A stretch of 64,000 bases of DNA, taken from positions 434,001-498,000 of the forward strand of contig WACJ01000217.1 in the NCBI GenBank assembly GCA_008973525.1, in the 5' to 3' direction. The stretch's first letter is position 1. Every line of letters starts with the position of its first letter. A program made the translations under genes and the position numbers. This document shows positions 1 through 14,800 of the stretch, in pieces. Below the pieces are notes generated by a model. The model worked only from the letters and a program-made list of their open reading frames with translations. It was not told the DNA's origin and searched no databases. This DNA is from Stenopsyche tienmushanensis (Eukaryota; Arthropoda; Insecta; Trichoptera; Stenopsychidae).

Positions 1-299
1 TAAGCTGGTGAGGCTGTCGGGGATGTGCGCTCCTGTTAGTGTAGTACGCTCCAAGAGCGCCCTATCGGAGCCTTTTGAGGTGACGACGGGATTCAGGTAG
101 GGGAATGCCCTCTTTCTATTATATACTATTTAATATTGCGTATAAGGAAACTATGAGGGAGATTGGCAGATCGGAATTCGCAGATCCATAAAATGATGAT
201 GCCGAAGAAATTAATAAAGCCGATAGTGGTTCACGAGGGTGAAACATAGATCATTGATATATTTAATACAAAAACTCGGACCACTCCGGAACGATACCT

Positions 300-520
300 T
301 AGGCTTCAAAGTCATGAGGTCCTCACAAGAAATCATAGACATGTAAGGCGAAACATCGATCACAAAATCCGATCCCGCCGTCTCCACTGGATAGGCTAAG
401 TGGCATGGATGCCGAATCTATAGTTCATCGAGTCCTATTAGATTCGGGACTGAATGGCAGTAGACCCGTCGAAAGACCCCACCTACGCTGGGCTAATCAA
501 GTGGATTCTTCAAACTGACA
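300..520 (+). mobile_element. C-terminal fragment of a LINE ORF2, degenerate
   Basis: Translation in shifting frames gives RRLHWIG followed by HRVLLDSGLNGSRPVERP and LRWANQV, the pattern found at the C-terminal end of many LINE reverse transcriptase proteins (RRLRW-GH ... NGSRP-GRP-LRW-DQV). Stops and frame changes show it is dead. The clade cannot be fixed from this piece alone. Confidence 0.6.
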
Positions 521-524
521 CTTT

Positions 525-2045
525 TACCGGCGCCGCTGTGCGGTTTGTTTCGTGTTTACCCGGACTAGCCACACAGGGAATGTCTTCCATCGCTCTTTTA
601 ACCCCACGATAAACGTTACGCGCAGAGCGTCCAGGTGCCCACTCCTTTCACTCTGCACCCTCCAGAGGAGGCAAGGTTACCGCAGGGAGACCCGCTTGTC
701 CAGAAACAATAACTGAAAGTGCAGAGGTCATCACTGTCAATGCCAACTCAATACCTCCCTTCCCAGCAGGAGAACTTGCCATGGTTACCAAGCATCTGGC
801 GACTAACAAATCTCTAGGACCGGACGGTGGCCCCAATAGAATAATCGGACAGATCACTGTTGCTAATCCAAACCTCCTACTAGCGGCCTACAATATCTGC
901 TTAGTGGGAGGAGTCTTACCAGCACTCTGCAAGTAGAGGCTTTGGCTAGGTTGGTGCCTAACATCGGAGGCCCAAAAACAAGCCGAAGGAGGCTTTACAA
1001 CGAAGTAGTGCACTCGGTGTTATTATACGATACGCCAATATGGACTGATGCACTATAAATTAAAAGGGCCAGGCTCAACAAAGCCATGGTATAGTGTAGA
1101 AGCGCAATCAGAGTGGCAGCTGCATACCACACAGTGTCAGAAGACAGCTATTCTGATACCGACTATCATACCACCAATTGACCTGCTCGCCTAAGAGAGA
1201 CAAGCTGTCCAAAAAGGAATAACCAAGAAGACTGTCAGAGAAAGCACCATAGTGGTGTGGCAGTCTCGATGGAACAGCTCTACAAAAGGTCGGTGGACAT
1301 ACCGATTGATCACAGATCTGGACGAGTGGAAACAGAACCATACCCGGTAAGGACTGAATCAGGTCCTTAACGGGTATGGTTGCTTTGGAGCTTATCTCCA
1401 CAAAATTGCTAAGGAGACAAGGTAGGAATGGAGCAACCAACGACGATGCTACACACACGACATTCGAATGCCCAGCATGAAGCTTTCTCCGCGAGGAGAT
1501 TGGATTAAATACGCTCTCTACGGATAACATGATTCCTTCAATGCGCAAGGATGCTAAAACATGAAATGCGGAATGCAAGTACACAAAGTGCGTTTTGTGT
1601 ACTTGCAGCAGAATAAAAATGCCGAACGTGAGAGGCGAAGAAGAGCTTCTGAAGCACTCCCATTTAGCTGACAGGGTATTCAAACTCGTAAGTTGACACA
1701 ACTGAGATGACACAAAAAGCCTAGGAGGGACACATCGCTGCTCTAGTGCAATACTTAATTAGTAGCCAGGTGGCAGCAGAAAAAAAGGAGGTTTTAGTGG
1801 GTAAAAATCCCACACTACCACCTATAATTCTATAATCAACAGTTCTAAATTCCACTTTACGTGTACACTACACGGGGTTAGCTACGTACCCAACTCAGGT
1901 TAACTGGGTTACCTCAGCAGCTTTTGAAAAGCAAACCGACGAGGTAGTTTTCGCTCACCTCTACTCCATATTATTACTCCAGGGGTTAGACCGTTGTCCA
2001 CGGGCGTTTATTGGTGGACATTGTAAAGACTAATATCCACCCGGG
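525..2045 (+). mobile_element. R1-like non-LTR retrotransposon relic with RT pieces and 3' region
   Basis: Bases about 700-936 read as the start of an R1-type reverse transcriptase (KSLGPDGGPNRII, then LLLAAYNICLVGGVLPA) up to a TAG. After an internal deletion, about 1020-1570 encodes the C-terminal part: a YA-x-x-WTDAL-like stretch, VAAAYHTVSED, NGYGCFGAYLHKIAKE and the TTFECPA knuckle region. Frames are broken several times. The tail at about 1860-2045 is shared with the repeats at 5390-5560, 21960-22160, 59020-59170 and 62880-63060, so it is probably the 3' untranslated part of the family. The long minus-strand open frame at 1108-1713 is the antisense of this element and not a gene. Confidence 0.75.
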
Positions 2046-2656
2046 GCTGATCAAGTAGAAAAAGACGCCGCACGTCTGGGCTTAGACAATTCGAGAGAGG
2101 AGGTTCAGGATAGGCGGAAATGGTGAAATGCATTGTTAATGGCCGAGGATCTCTTATAGGGTTATAGTAGCCATCTTAAGTAAGTAAGCAAATTCATTGA
2201 CAAATGCACGTATGATATATGTTTAGCTGGCTTCATTGGACGCACTATTGAGAGCGTGTTCCGTCTCATCAGGATCTCGAAGGCGCTTCTTCATAGCTCC
2301 CCACAACATTCAAACTCGTTAAGAAAATTAACAAAGAAAGAAAATATACATTTATCACCATATTACGGATGCAAATGAAATCAATACTCAATTACTTGAA
2401 CGACGTAATAAATGAAGCTTTACAATAAATTAAATTCAATGACATTGAATGTTAAAAATTTGACCTTTTTAAGAATAGAACAGATTTATATTTGCCAAAG
2501 ATAAGAACAGATATTTCTTATAATGTGGCCAAGCAACAGGATGCACATTTGGATCCAATCGTTTTCTGAGTTCAATAATATGATTTTTTGTGACCCCCAA
2601 ACAATGATTAAATAAAAGAAATACAAGTAAAAGTCAAAATAAATATTTAAAAGCAT
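2046..2656. other. Unassigned AT-rich sequence between the LINE relic and the EPHX4-like 3' end
   Basis: No coding potential or recognised repeat beyond short AT-rich stretches. Part of it may be unrecognised transposon. Confidence 0.4.
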
Positions 2657-2662
2657 TTTATT
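2657..2662 (-). other. Polyadenylation signal of the EPHX4-like gene
   Basis: AATAAA on the minus strand about 180 bases beyond the stop codon. It is the first canonical hexamer I see downstream of the gene. Confidence 0.5.
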
Positions 2663-2838
2663 CAATGTAAAATACGACTTTAAAAAGAATATATTCTTGT
2701 CCTGATGAAAATCAAATACAAGCATAATTATATAAAATTGAATATGATTGCTAAGATTATTCGCTTGAATATTATTTAATTCGTGTTCAGTCTTCTAAAT
2801 TTTAATGTTGAAAGTAAAATACGACGATAAGCCAAAAA

Positions 2839-5800
2839 TCACTTTTGAAGAAATTCTCTTATTATCTTGTTGACTTCATCTGGTTGCTCGTGATGGATGA
2901 AATGTCTTCCATTTTTCAAAATCATGCTTTCAATCTGTCCATAAGTTTCCTTCATGCGTCGAGCCGTGTCCTTTGATATATAAGGGTCTTTTTCTCCAAT
3001 AATATAAAGCCCACGAACATTATCGACCTCTCTGATCGGTGGAAAGTTTCTCAAAAAATTTGCCCTGTAGTAGTTGATACCTGCAGTTATTGTACCTGTA
3101 GAATGAAATCAAAATTTTCATGTTATGGCAATAAAATATATTATACTTTTGTAGCGTCAAAAAATGTCCACGGAGCGATGCGTTAGTGCGGGCGGTGGCA
3201 GATGTTAGGATATGCACTCTGCACTCAAATATTTGAGATTTCATTTAATTGCTTATTTTCAATAATTCTGTAATACACGTGTAGCTCTTTTTTCCTGCAG
3301 GGATTATTTTGGAAAGCGAAAGTTGCGAATTTATTGTTTTGATTTATTAGTCAACACTATTTATAAAAAAATCAAAATCGACAATCAATAAAAAACTTTT
3401 GCGTCGTTGCATGTTATTTTTATTCAACTAAGCAGCGAAGGCAAACGATGTAACAAAAAAATACAGCTACGTACGGACGAGTTTTAAGATTAATAAGTAA
3501 ATTAATAGATACCAAAAAAATATAGGATGTTCCTAGAACGAGTTGACTTCATTAGTGGATCCTCGTTAAATAAGCGGGAAATAATCAATTGAGTTTGGTA
3601 ATCCATGATCAATTTTATAGGAATAGTTTCTTAAATATGTTAGGAGTAGGAATTTGGATTTATAATGAATTTTCGCTAATCGCACTAGAACAACGACGAA
3701 AAATCTATGCATCCCTCGTGTTTAGAGTTGAAGTCGATTCGTTTTTATGTCAAAAAATGGAGGATAATGGATGTAAAAAATAGTTATCATCTTTGAGGCA
3801 AGTACTTGTTTATACCCCTAAACTATTATCTAACATATAAAAATGAATCGGGTTTTGTTCGTTCGAAATGCGCTGTCATACCGTTCATTGGATTGAGATA
3901 AAATTTCGTCCATTTATTGCTAAAAATTCCGCAAATAACATAGGCATAGTCTAATATATAAAAATTAATTTTTATTTGTCCGTATTTAATGCGCTGCCAT
4001 ACCGTTCATTCAATTGCGACAAAACTTTGCCAACTTATTGTTTGCACTTTCTCAAATAATATAGGTATAGTACAATTAACTTACAGTAGATCTTATATAT
4101 AAAAATCAATGTTTGTATGTTTGTTCATATTTATAATAAAACAACAAATAAATAAAATAACAAAATAAAATAAATTTCATTATTCCCAATTATATATGTA
4201 TTATATTCAGCTAAAAACATAACAGTTCAGTTATTTGACAACCATCAATAGTCCTCAGTAAATTTGAAAACGTCGAAAAAATGGTCATCATTATGTGATA
4301 CAATACTTTTTTTTTAAATGTCTCAGTTTCATTCTGATGGAGTCTGCTCTTTTATTTACAACGGGAAAATATTGTGTGGGAATGTTTAAAAGAGACCGTA
4401 AAACTACCAAGACGGACATAGCAGTGGTTGAGTGATTGCTGTACATCGCATATTGACTGAAAATTTAGACATGAGAAAGCTGTGCGCAAGATGGGTGCCG
4501 CGTTTGCTCACAATAGAACAAAGACAGCGTCGTGAGGATGTTTCAATCGAGTGTTTGGCGATGTTTTAGAGCAGAGAGATCAAACTCAAAGACTAATAAG
4601 GCCCAAATTAAAAAAAGCTTGAGTTTAGGTGGGCTGTAAAAAAAACATAAAATTTACATGGACAAGTGTATTTATTCCGAAACGTCTAAAACAGTAATGG
4701 ATTCGGCTTTTGAGAGGTTCTTGGCGTAATTTAAGTTTGAGGTCCCTCTGGACCTATTACCCGACCCTTGATAAGCGCGGTTTCCTATTATGATTTCAGC
4801 TTTGTTTTAGAGCAATAAAGCCGAGTTTTTTCACGAAACATGGATCTATCACTTCATACATGAGACAAAGGAACAAGACGAGAGACATCAGACAGCAATT
4901 GACTGAATTGGGGGTTCATTAATAATCGAAGCCATTTCCTGCGCTGCTGTGTGGTCTGTTCCGGGTTACCCCGGACTAGCCAAAGAAAGAGTGTCTTCCA
5001 CTGATCCTTTATCCCTACGAGAAACGATACGCGTGGAGCGTCCAGATGCCCACCCCTTTTGCTCCACGCCCTCCAAAGGAGGCAAGGTTTCTGCGGGAAA
5101 GACCAACTTCAGACCATGTGCACCCGAAGGTGCAATGGAGGAGGAAGGACTAAGGTTAAGCTAAATTCAAGGGATTACTTCCGCGGGTTTGCTGCCACCA
5201 GTCTAATCCCAGTTTGAAGGAGGCTGCAGCAGATAAAGGACTGCAGGGGTTACCCCTTCCCATGGTACTCGTATCGGTTCGGTCATTCTTAGTACCCAGC
5301 CATGGAGACGAGCCCCTGTTTGCCTAGGCTGTTGAGAATAGTGGCGATGCCTTTAACACAGTCTCCACCAACTACTGAAATTGGCTGTTTCACACACCCC
5401 TTTATGGGTACGCAGCACAGGGTGATCTGCCCACACAACTCATGTTAACTGGGTTACCCCAGCAGCGTTTGATGAGCAAACCGACGAGGTTACTTTCGCG
5501 CACCTCTACCTCACATCATTGCCCAGGAGTTCAACCATTGTCCACGGACGTAAAGTTGACTCCCCCCTGTGATTTTATGGGTGGGCATCGAGGAGTCTAA
5601 CACACACCCGGAATACAAACGAACAGTCAAAATAATGCAAACTAAACAAACTCCCTTCAATCACAACCCTCACGTGTCAATATATATGCTTGATCTTATG
5701 ATGACGGGCTTTCATGTTCTTTCAAATTTGTCAAGTTTACCTTTTATGCATAATTTAATTTTGTTCCTCAAGTTGATTACATGCAAATTCAGTGACTGTA

Positions 5801-8800
5801 ATATTGTTGTTAAGTGTGAGTGGAATTATTTAACCGATTTGAAAAAAAATTGCCTATAAATATTTATTGATTCTGTCATGAATATACGATGATGTTGATA
5901 ACAAAGGTAATTGTTACTAATCAATACAGCGAACATAATCAACAATGCTTATGGGAACATGGCGCCAGAATAATAGCATGATGAAAATTCAAATATTCAC
6001 TGGTTACGCTGTCTAAAGAAGTCGAACCAGATTGATTTAAAACATAACTTTGTGAGTGATTATGCTGCAAAAACAGTATCAAAAACTGTACGAATCGATT
6101 GACAACAAGTTGGTGCTTAGCGACGATTTAAATATATATAATAGAAACTCACAAAAAGAGCACTAGGTACAATGTTCAAAATTACGCAAGGCGATTTATC
6201 TTTAAATGAATCACATCTCTCAAAAAGAAGAAATACGGCAATAACAAAATTGATATCAAATCGAGATAAAAGTATAAATATCCAATGACAACTATCTTCA
6301 TATGATTTTTTCCTGGGAATGGTGCATCATAGCCACAAACAGTCCTCTGCGAAATTAGGGCCTCTTCAATATTAATTCATAGGAAGGGGCTATATATTTT
6401 ATGTACGTCTATATCATACATTCACTTCATCGTTCGCTTGATATTGAAGTTAATGTGATCTCCGAGTTTCATTTAGAATGCTCATCCAGCGGGATACTTG
6501 GATAAAAGTATCGAAAATATAGGGAGTGTGGGAGGTTCGTAAAGACTGAGCAATTTTCATCGGAAGACAGTGAAAAGTTAATCTAGACGACTTTTTGATT
6601 TTACTGGAAAGCGCTTTCTGGAGTACAAAAAGGCCAGTCTCCCTTTTTCTTTCATCACCTGTAGCTATTCAACATACTTATTAGATTTTGACATTGAGGC
6701 TTTTATATTTCAATGAAAATCATCTTCGGAGACAACATTTCCATCCACCTCATCAATGTAACAAGTCCATCAAAAAATTACATCAGGCAATCAATGCAAG
6801 AGGACATATTATTTAAGATTCGAGGATTAAGAAAATACCATTTAAGTCTTTAAAGACTCAATTAGCACGTTTGTAATAATTTGGGTTAAAATATCCAGAA
6901 ACACAAAAAACTTAGCACGGGTAATGTACGACCATGAGACAGTATATAATTAAGTGCGGTATTAGAATAGGTTATCATGAGGTTAAATCGGGAAGAACCC
7001 GACTAAATAAATGTTAATGAGTGTCACGCGCGATTTTCCGACATTGGCATTGAGAATTGAAGCACTTAAAAATGGATAGTCTATAATATTGGGCAAAACA
7101 AGGACATACGCAGGACAATGTATAGTACAATGTGTTTCCGTGGGAACGCTCAATGAATATAATTTGATTGAACGGCAAGCTAAGCACTGGCAATTTAATG
7201 ACTGTGAGATATAGTCATCAAGTAATGATGATGAAGACAAACGTGTGTTAAATACAAGTCAAAGACGAAAGAAATTCAGGCTGCTGATGAATTCTGAAAA
7301 TGAATGCTAAAATATTTATGTTCCTGTCTTAAATTGATTTTTTTCTCCCTAGAGAAAATTAGGTATTTATATTATACTTAAGAAAAGACGAAATAAAATT
7401 AACAATCATATCATTGGACAAGTCGGTCGTTTTGAAACTCATTGAAACATTTACTGACTGTTACATTTAATATTACTATTTACATCATTGATGTTATTTG
7501 TAAATTATTTGTAGCATTGTAACATTTTTATTATCGTCAGTCGGTAGTATTATTAATCATTTAATATATTGAGTTTCTATCATCGTCCTTGGTCGTACTC
7601 CAGAATCATGTCGTCAAGAATTATGGTAGTCAAGTAGTTTGCAAAAACATTATTAACCTTTTTTTATGCAAAACTTCTATAGTTAGGTCGGAAAGAGAGG
7701 GAGAATAGTTTCTATTATCTCCCTCGCACACACACGTAGCACTTTTTATCCAAATTCAATGGCGCATTCTTACACATTGAGCTCGGAGACAGACAGAGGT
7801 GGAGGGTGTCTTGCACGTTGAGTTTGGTGAGAAACAGAGGCTATTATCTTGCAGGTCAGAGATTGTAAATGTGAGACAAAGACGGTGAGAGTATGTTCGT
7901 ACAGAGTTGTAAAGAAGGTATGAAGCGCCCGTGGCAAGTATCTAACTTGCCGAAAAGAGGACGATGTGGCCACAAGGTGTGTGTGTCCAACCGGTCAGCT
8001 TTTCGGACCGCTGAAATGACGAATGAACGCTTCGCGATCGGACGCCATACCATAACATGTCTACAGAACGATTACGAACTGTCATTACAAAACAAAGTTA
8101 TCACAAGAAGACTAATCGGGTGGGTTATTTAAATTTTACAATCGGTCAAAAATATTGTTGTCTTTATTTTATTGCAAGCTTATGCCAGCTGAGTCTGCCC
8201 AATATTTAAGCGATAAACAACGAGTCGATCAGTGTTGATTAATGTAAAGTAGATTGGTCAGGTAAAATAAAAATCATATGCAACTCTACATCGGGTGGGT
8301 CTTCTGTATTTTGCGCCCCAAGCCCAGTTGCACCCTAGTCATGAAGATTTTAAATTAGCTCACTACTCAAAGGGTTAATATGCTTCCCGTACATTTAACT
8401 CTTTCACTGCCGACTGAAAAAAAACTGCATCTAAGCAAAGAATGTCAGGCTAATATGATATAATTTGGTGAGGTTTGAGAAAAAAAAAAACATAAAATAT
8501 GGGTAAGAATGATATTTAAAAAATTAAAAAGAAACCTATTATAAAATAAAAATGGAGAATTAAATAATACCAACTGTTTTTCAATATTAGAAAAATATAC
8601 AATTAAACATTTAGTATAAAGCATTTTACCCAAATTCTTATTTTTCTTAGTAAAAACTAAACGCATTTGAGCATTAAAGCTAAATCGAGTGCGCGACGAT
8701 CTCTCCATCGGAAGAATTTACTGTAACTGAACAAAATGGCCGATATACAAGCGGGACTAGTCACACTGATCGTTAAGATCCCCCTACACGCTAAGTGCGT

Positions 8801-11800
8801 CAAATTTGAAACAAAATAAAATCTCTCCAGCCTCTGGAGCCATTGTAACCTTATTTTATAGATGACCCTCGTACTGATAAATTTATTGTTTTTTAACATT
8901 TTTGCTACATTTCATTCTCTATTACAGTGGTTCTTAAATTGGGGTCCGTGAAGGCATTGCTGGAAGTCCCCGAGAATATAAACAAAACATTTAACAGTAC
9001 TTGAAAAATATATTTTCGGCGAATTATTTACAGAAAAGATTGTAAAACGATCTATTTTGACCAAGAAATGTTGGGATGGGTCTGTAAAAAAAAATATTCA
9101 CGAGGGGGTCCGCGAAAAAAAAATTGATCAAGAGGAGGTCCGCGAAAGAAATTTTGCGCTGCTCTATTCATTAAATATTACTTGTTAATATCTTTTTAAC
9201 GGGATTTTAACTATTCTTTCAAAATATCTATTTGACAAGAGATTCCTGTAAGGTCTATAAAGTTATTATGAGACAGAGTTCTATATATCGTCGTCAGCAC
9301 TTTTTGTAAACTAAAAGTGTTAACAATGGGACCAATGTGGGAAATGATTGAATTAGTAGTGACCTGATTTTGTGGTAAGATGAACGGATGGAAAATAGAC
9401 GAAGAATCCCTGAGCGATAGAGCAAATGATTGAAAGCTATAAAAGATGAAATCTATTACATAAATACTTTTTTTTCAGCTGCAAAAATAGAATATTTCCA
9501 TACAATAAAATGATAATTTTGGCCTCAAAAACATCCTCGATAAAATCTGGCTAGACTCGCTGAAGGAATTTACCAAAATGGCGATGCTTCTTGAAAGCCA
9601 TTGTCCTTAACGTGGTATTGCTATTGTTATGGTAATCTGGATTTTATCGCCGTCAACAATAGATTGAACAACAGACAGTTCAACAACATCGTTGCATCTT
9701 CTGCATCGCCTATCTTCGAATCAAAGTGCAGCAGACACATTTCGAGCCGGCGAGGTCATCATGCATCATTCCTATTTGAATACGTCAAAAATCCCACACA
9801 ACCAGTTGAGCTCGAATGAGTTTTTGGGTCATCGTTTGCATAATTCGCAGACGGCCTTCATATGGAAAGGAATCATTAATCGCGAGTACTTGCTTAAATA
9901 ATGCATCCCGGTGCAGATTTACAATTGCATAAAGTAAGCAATTTAGGGTCCCCTGCCTCGTGCAGAAATGGGGTCAGTGAAAGTAGACTCAATGAAGTTA
10001 CTTTTGGTGAATCACTCTCACTAATTGCAAGATCGCATTGGACGACCACATTGTATATATAATATTTTTTATTAAAAGTAATCGTGTTTGGGTTGCCTAA
10101 TTGTGCTTATTGGCAATTTTAAAAATAGTTAAAACCATCAAAATTTAAAGTGATTTCAGCTGAAGTTAGAAATGCATTCAATTTTATTGTTGAATTTACA
10201 TTTTAACATATCGTTATGTCACTTAAAATTTCAATCGAAATTAATTAGATTGTCTTTTGGATTCTGGGGTGTAGTTTGGACCCACGTCTTATCCCCCGTC
10301 ACGAATGAGTCCAGTAAAACTTCTTCCTAGCGTGATTTTGACGGTGATCCAGTGTGAGCATTATAGGCATCCATCTCGTACACAAATTCTTGTAACCATG
10401 TTTTCCGACACTTCTTCTTGGAGGTCGTCAAGCGTTGGTCACGGACACGGACACGGCGGTCATTTCGCACTTTTTCTTTATTTTTTTGCAAGACCACGCG
10501 TATCTCGCACGAACGGGAGATGGCGAGAGCGCGCGGCGACTTCTTCATCGGAAGAATTTACCGTGACTGAACAAAATGGCTGACAAACACGCGGGATCAA
10601 ACAAATTGACTGCTAGAATCTCCCTACACGATAAATGCGCCAATTTCTAAATTTAAAAAAATCCCTTGGCCTCCTCAGGAGTCCTTGTAACCTTACTTTC
10701 TAGATGACCCTCGTACATGCGCATAATTTTTGTATATTGAAAACCCAGAAAAAGATACTGATATTAGTATTAATCAGTAAAATATAAAAAATACGCATGG
10801 GACTTTACCCCATCTCATCTCAGTATTTTATGTCGATATAAAGACTTAATTTTTCAAACAAACAAACGTTTTTTGGTTTTCTGTAAATAGTTCCACGAAA
10901 ATATCTTATTCAGGTGTAGATAAATATTTTTTATTTTTATTTTCGCTGACCACCGGTAATAGCTTCGTGGACCCCAGTTTTAGAACCGCTGAGCTGAAAT
11001 ATACAGCCGCATGTTGTGTAATATATAATAAAAAGGCAAGCCACTGATATACTGGTTGCTGTATATTACGCATAGACACACACGTGATTGAGGTGGCGCA
11101 GCGCATGCGCATAACATGTCTATGGTGTATGCGACTGAGACGAATAAATTACAAACGAACTAGAACTACTATAGAAGTTTCACTTCAAAAAACTTGGAAA
11201 AATATCAAATAATAATAAAGAGGTTATTATGGCATAGAAGACATTTCTAGGACGCTATCTAAGTTGGGCAGGGCCGTCTATGAGTAACTGATTGGCAACA
11301 ATAATAAAAAATCTCATATTTAAATATTTTTTTATTTAACCATATGTTTAAGATAATGGCAAACTATATATAAAAGAACTGACTTAAATTATTGTCCGCC
11401 AAATCCACTTATCTCTCAGTACCGTGCAGCGTGTAAAAAGTTTGTATATCAATAAATAAACACTGCTGGTAGCACATAATATACGATATTCGCTAATTTC
11501 TTTGCACATAAATAATATGAATTCACCATATGAAAGTCTATTATATTTCATATCGATACTCCCATCATTAGAGTCGAATTGCGGTAAATACATCATGGTG
11601 AAGGAAAGGTTAGACGAGGCCGTACGAACTGCCAAGACAAACAGCGCAGTGGTCGACCAAATGAGGTACACAAAATGATATTGGATGACCATTGACTGTA
11701 AGTACACAAGCTAGCATGGTGAACCTTTCAAAAAAATGCTGTATATCGCATATTGACTGAAAATTCGGACATGAAAAAGCCGCGCGCTAGATGGGTGCCG

Positions 11801-14800
11801 CGTTTGCTCACAATGGAACAAAAACAGCGTCGTGATGATGTTTCAATCGAGGGTTTGGCGATGTTTCACAGCAATAAAATCGAGTTTTTGCATCAAGTCA
11901 GATGAAATAAAGGAACATGGGGGAAAAGAACATCCTCTGACCCGAGCTGCTTATTAGTCCCGCTATACCTGAAAAAACTTGAAATTAATATCGTTCGCGA
12001 TCTCATTTAGCTCGAGCTACCTTTGTAAGTTAGCCTCTGATAGAGCTTCCGTGATCGTAAAGATCATATAAAATGCCGCAAAAAACCCAAAAGGGGACGG
12101 AGTGGGCACAAGGTCTGTATGTCCAATCGGTCCAATTTTCGGACCGCTGATATGACCTCGCGATCGGACGCTATACCTGAACATGTCTACAGAACGATTA
12201 TAAACTCTTATTATAAAACGAAGTTCTCTGAAGAAGACCGATTGGATGGGTTGTTTAAATATTACAATCGGTCGAAAATATTATTGTCTTTGTTTCGGGC
12301 TTATGTCGGATGGATCGGCCCAATGTTTAAGCGATAACGAAAAAAAGAGGGATTAGATTTCAACGCTGCAGGAATAAAATGAAATGAAAATGTCTGCGTT
12401 GTTCAAATTCCATGGCAAAAACCTAGATAAACATTCAGTGCTTTAACAGATTTTGGCATTAATTGTTAATAAAATTTGTCTGTCTAGACATGCTAACATG
12501 ATCATTAACAGCCATAAAAAATGTATTTTGATACATACTCTTTTATATGAATGAATAAAGTGCATGCAGCCAAAGGAGCCAAGTTGTATTGCAATAACGT
12601 CCTAGAATCGTTATGTAAATGGGCATCGACACAGAAAACAATTGTTCTCTAATGATGATTCGATAAAATGACACGTTATTTATAGTTGTGTTATATTATT
12701 CAAGTCGGTGCTATTATAAAATGCTTATGACGAGGAAAAAACTCCTCCTGCTTATGTCCGTCTGCAATTTTCTGCACTCGAGTGCAATTGAAAATTCAAG
12801 CCCTCAAGGTGAACGTGTCTGGTGTTCAATTTTGACCTGATAATGTCGATATCTTATTATGACACATTTGTACGCCAAATGCGACCATGACATTGAAAAA
12901 ATGCATCTGTTTGGGTATTATTTGTTAACAATCAATGTTATCTGATGCTCGCACTGTAAATATTTTCGGCGCTGCAACTGAATGCATTTTTATCGAGCAC
13001 AATCGAATAGATGGTTGATAAGAGCTGTTATGGTCGATGGATTTGCTTTGCTAAAGATATGGGAATATTAACATTTGACAGTCGATGAATATTGGTTGTG
13101 ATCTATTTTTAAAATATAATCATTCCAATTGTTAATAGATTACATGTTTAATAATTTGAATGCCTTATACTTGCATAGCAACTGATAACCAATATGCATG
13201 CTTTGATTATCAATTATGTTTATATAATTGATGCACATCATTACATAATGGATGATTTATGCTTTAAAATGCATGAATAATTATTTAATAATATGCAGAA
13301 TAATTATAATGAGACGAGGTATTGTCCCAGAAGTATCCGACCTGATGCACAGATGGCAATTTTTGTTTAAAAAAAAATACTATGATAAATAATACCCATC
13401 TTATAAAGCTTAAGTTTCAAGTTTAAAGACGCTAATTTTTTTAGTATTTGTTTAACATCCATTAATAGTGAACGTTCTTGGTGAATTTATAAACATGAAA
13501 AATATTAATCATCGTTATGTGATACAATAATTTTATTTGAAAGATCTCATTTCTATTCTGGGGGAGTCTGCTCCTTCGTTTGCAACAATAAAATATTGTA
13601 TGGCAGAGTTTAAACAAGGCCGAACGAGCTGCCAAGACTAACATCGCAATGGTCGATCAAATGATGTGACAACGTCAGAAATGCTGAATAAAATGCACAA
13701 AATAGTATTGGATGACTATCAACAGTAAGTGCTGAAACTAGTAGACATAGTAAGCATTTTAAAAAATTCTCTACATTGCATATCGACTAGAAATTTGGAC
13801 ATGATAAAGCTGTGCGCAAGACGGGTGCCGCGTTTGCTCACAATGGAACGAAAGCAGCGTCGTGAGGTTGTTTAAATCGAGTGTTTGGCGATGTTTTTGC
13901 ATTGATTCATAACCACGAATGAAACATGATTCCATTACTTTACATCTGAATGGATTGAAAAGGAATAATCGACTCCAAAAAAGGCTAAGACAATTCCATC
14001 TGCAGGCAAGATCATGGGGTCAGATATTGGGATGCACTTAGGATAATTTTAATTGATTATCTTAAGAAAAAAAATCAATGGTGAATATTATGTGAACTTA
14101 TTGCAACTTATTTATCAACAATGAAGATGTGAAATCGGCGGTTGATGGGTATTTTGAGAAGTTCGACGGATCTTATTATAAACAGAGTCGTAACAAGAGC
14201 GTACCAAAACAGGCGTCCATCATGGGCGCAACTGGACTTGGGGCGCAAAACGCAGAATATCGACCTGGTCGAGAGTTGCACGAGGTTATTACAATATTTT
14301 ACTCAGCCATTCTACTTTACATGCATCAACAATATCTAATCCTTCTTTTTTTCGTTATAGTTAAGTCCAGGTATGGAGTTCAGTCGCGAGTCGCTCATTC
14401 AGCGGTCCGAAAAGCGGACCGATTGAGCATAGAAACCTTACGGACACTCCTTTCCCTTTTAGGACTTTTTGCGGCATTTTCTATGATCTTTACGATCGCG
14501 GAAGTGACGTAGCGTCTAGACATTTTCTATCATAGTATTTCTTTTACAACAGCCATCTATATGTTAGGTCGGATACTTTTGGGACTGTCTTTTAATATTA
14601 TTTTAAAACGTACATTATAATAGTACTTAATATATTGCATTTAGAATGGTATTAGTTAACTTTAAAAAATAAATTGGATTTCTGGGGGTGGGGGCGTTAA
14701 GTTAGATACTTGCCACGGGCGCTTCATATCCTAGCTACGGCTCTGACTATAAACACACAAAGGAGGGCAATATTGAGAAATTTAAATATATTTTTCCACT

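Noticed and set aside
1108..1713. 201-codon minus-strand open frame
   Set aside because: It is antisense to the C-terminal part of an R1-like reverse transcriptase relic on the plus strand; its product has no recognisable domain.
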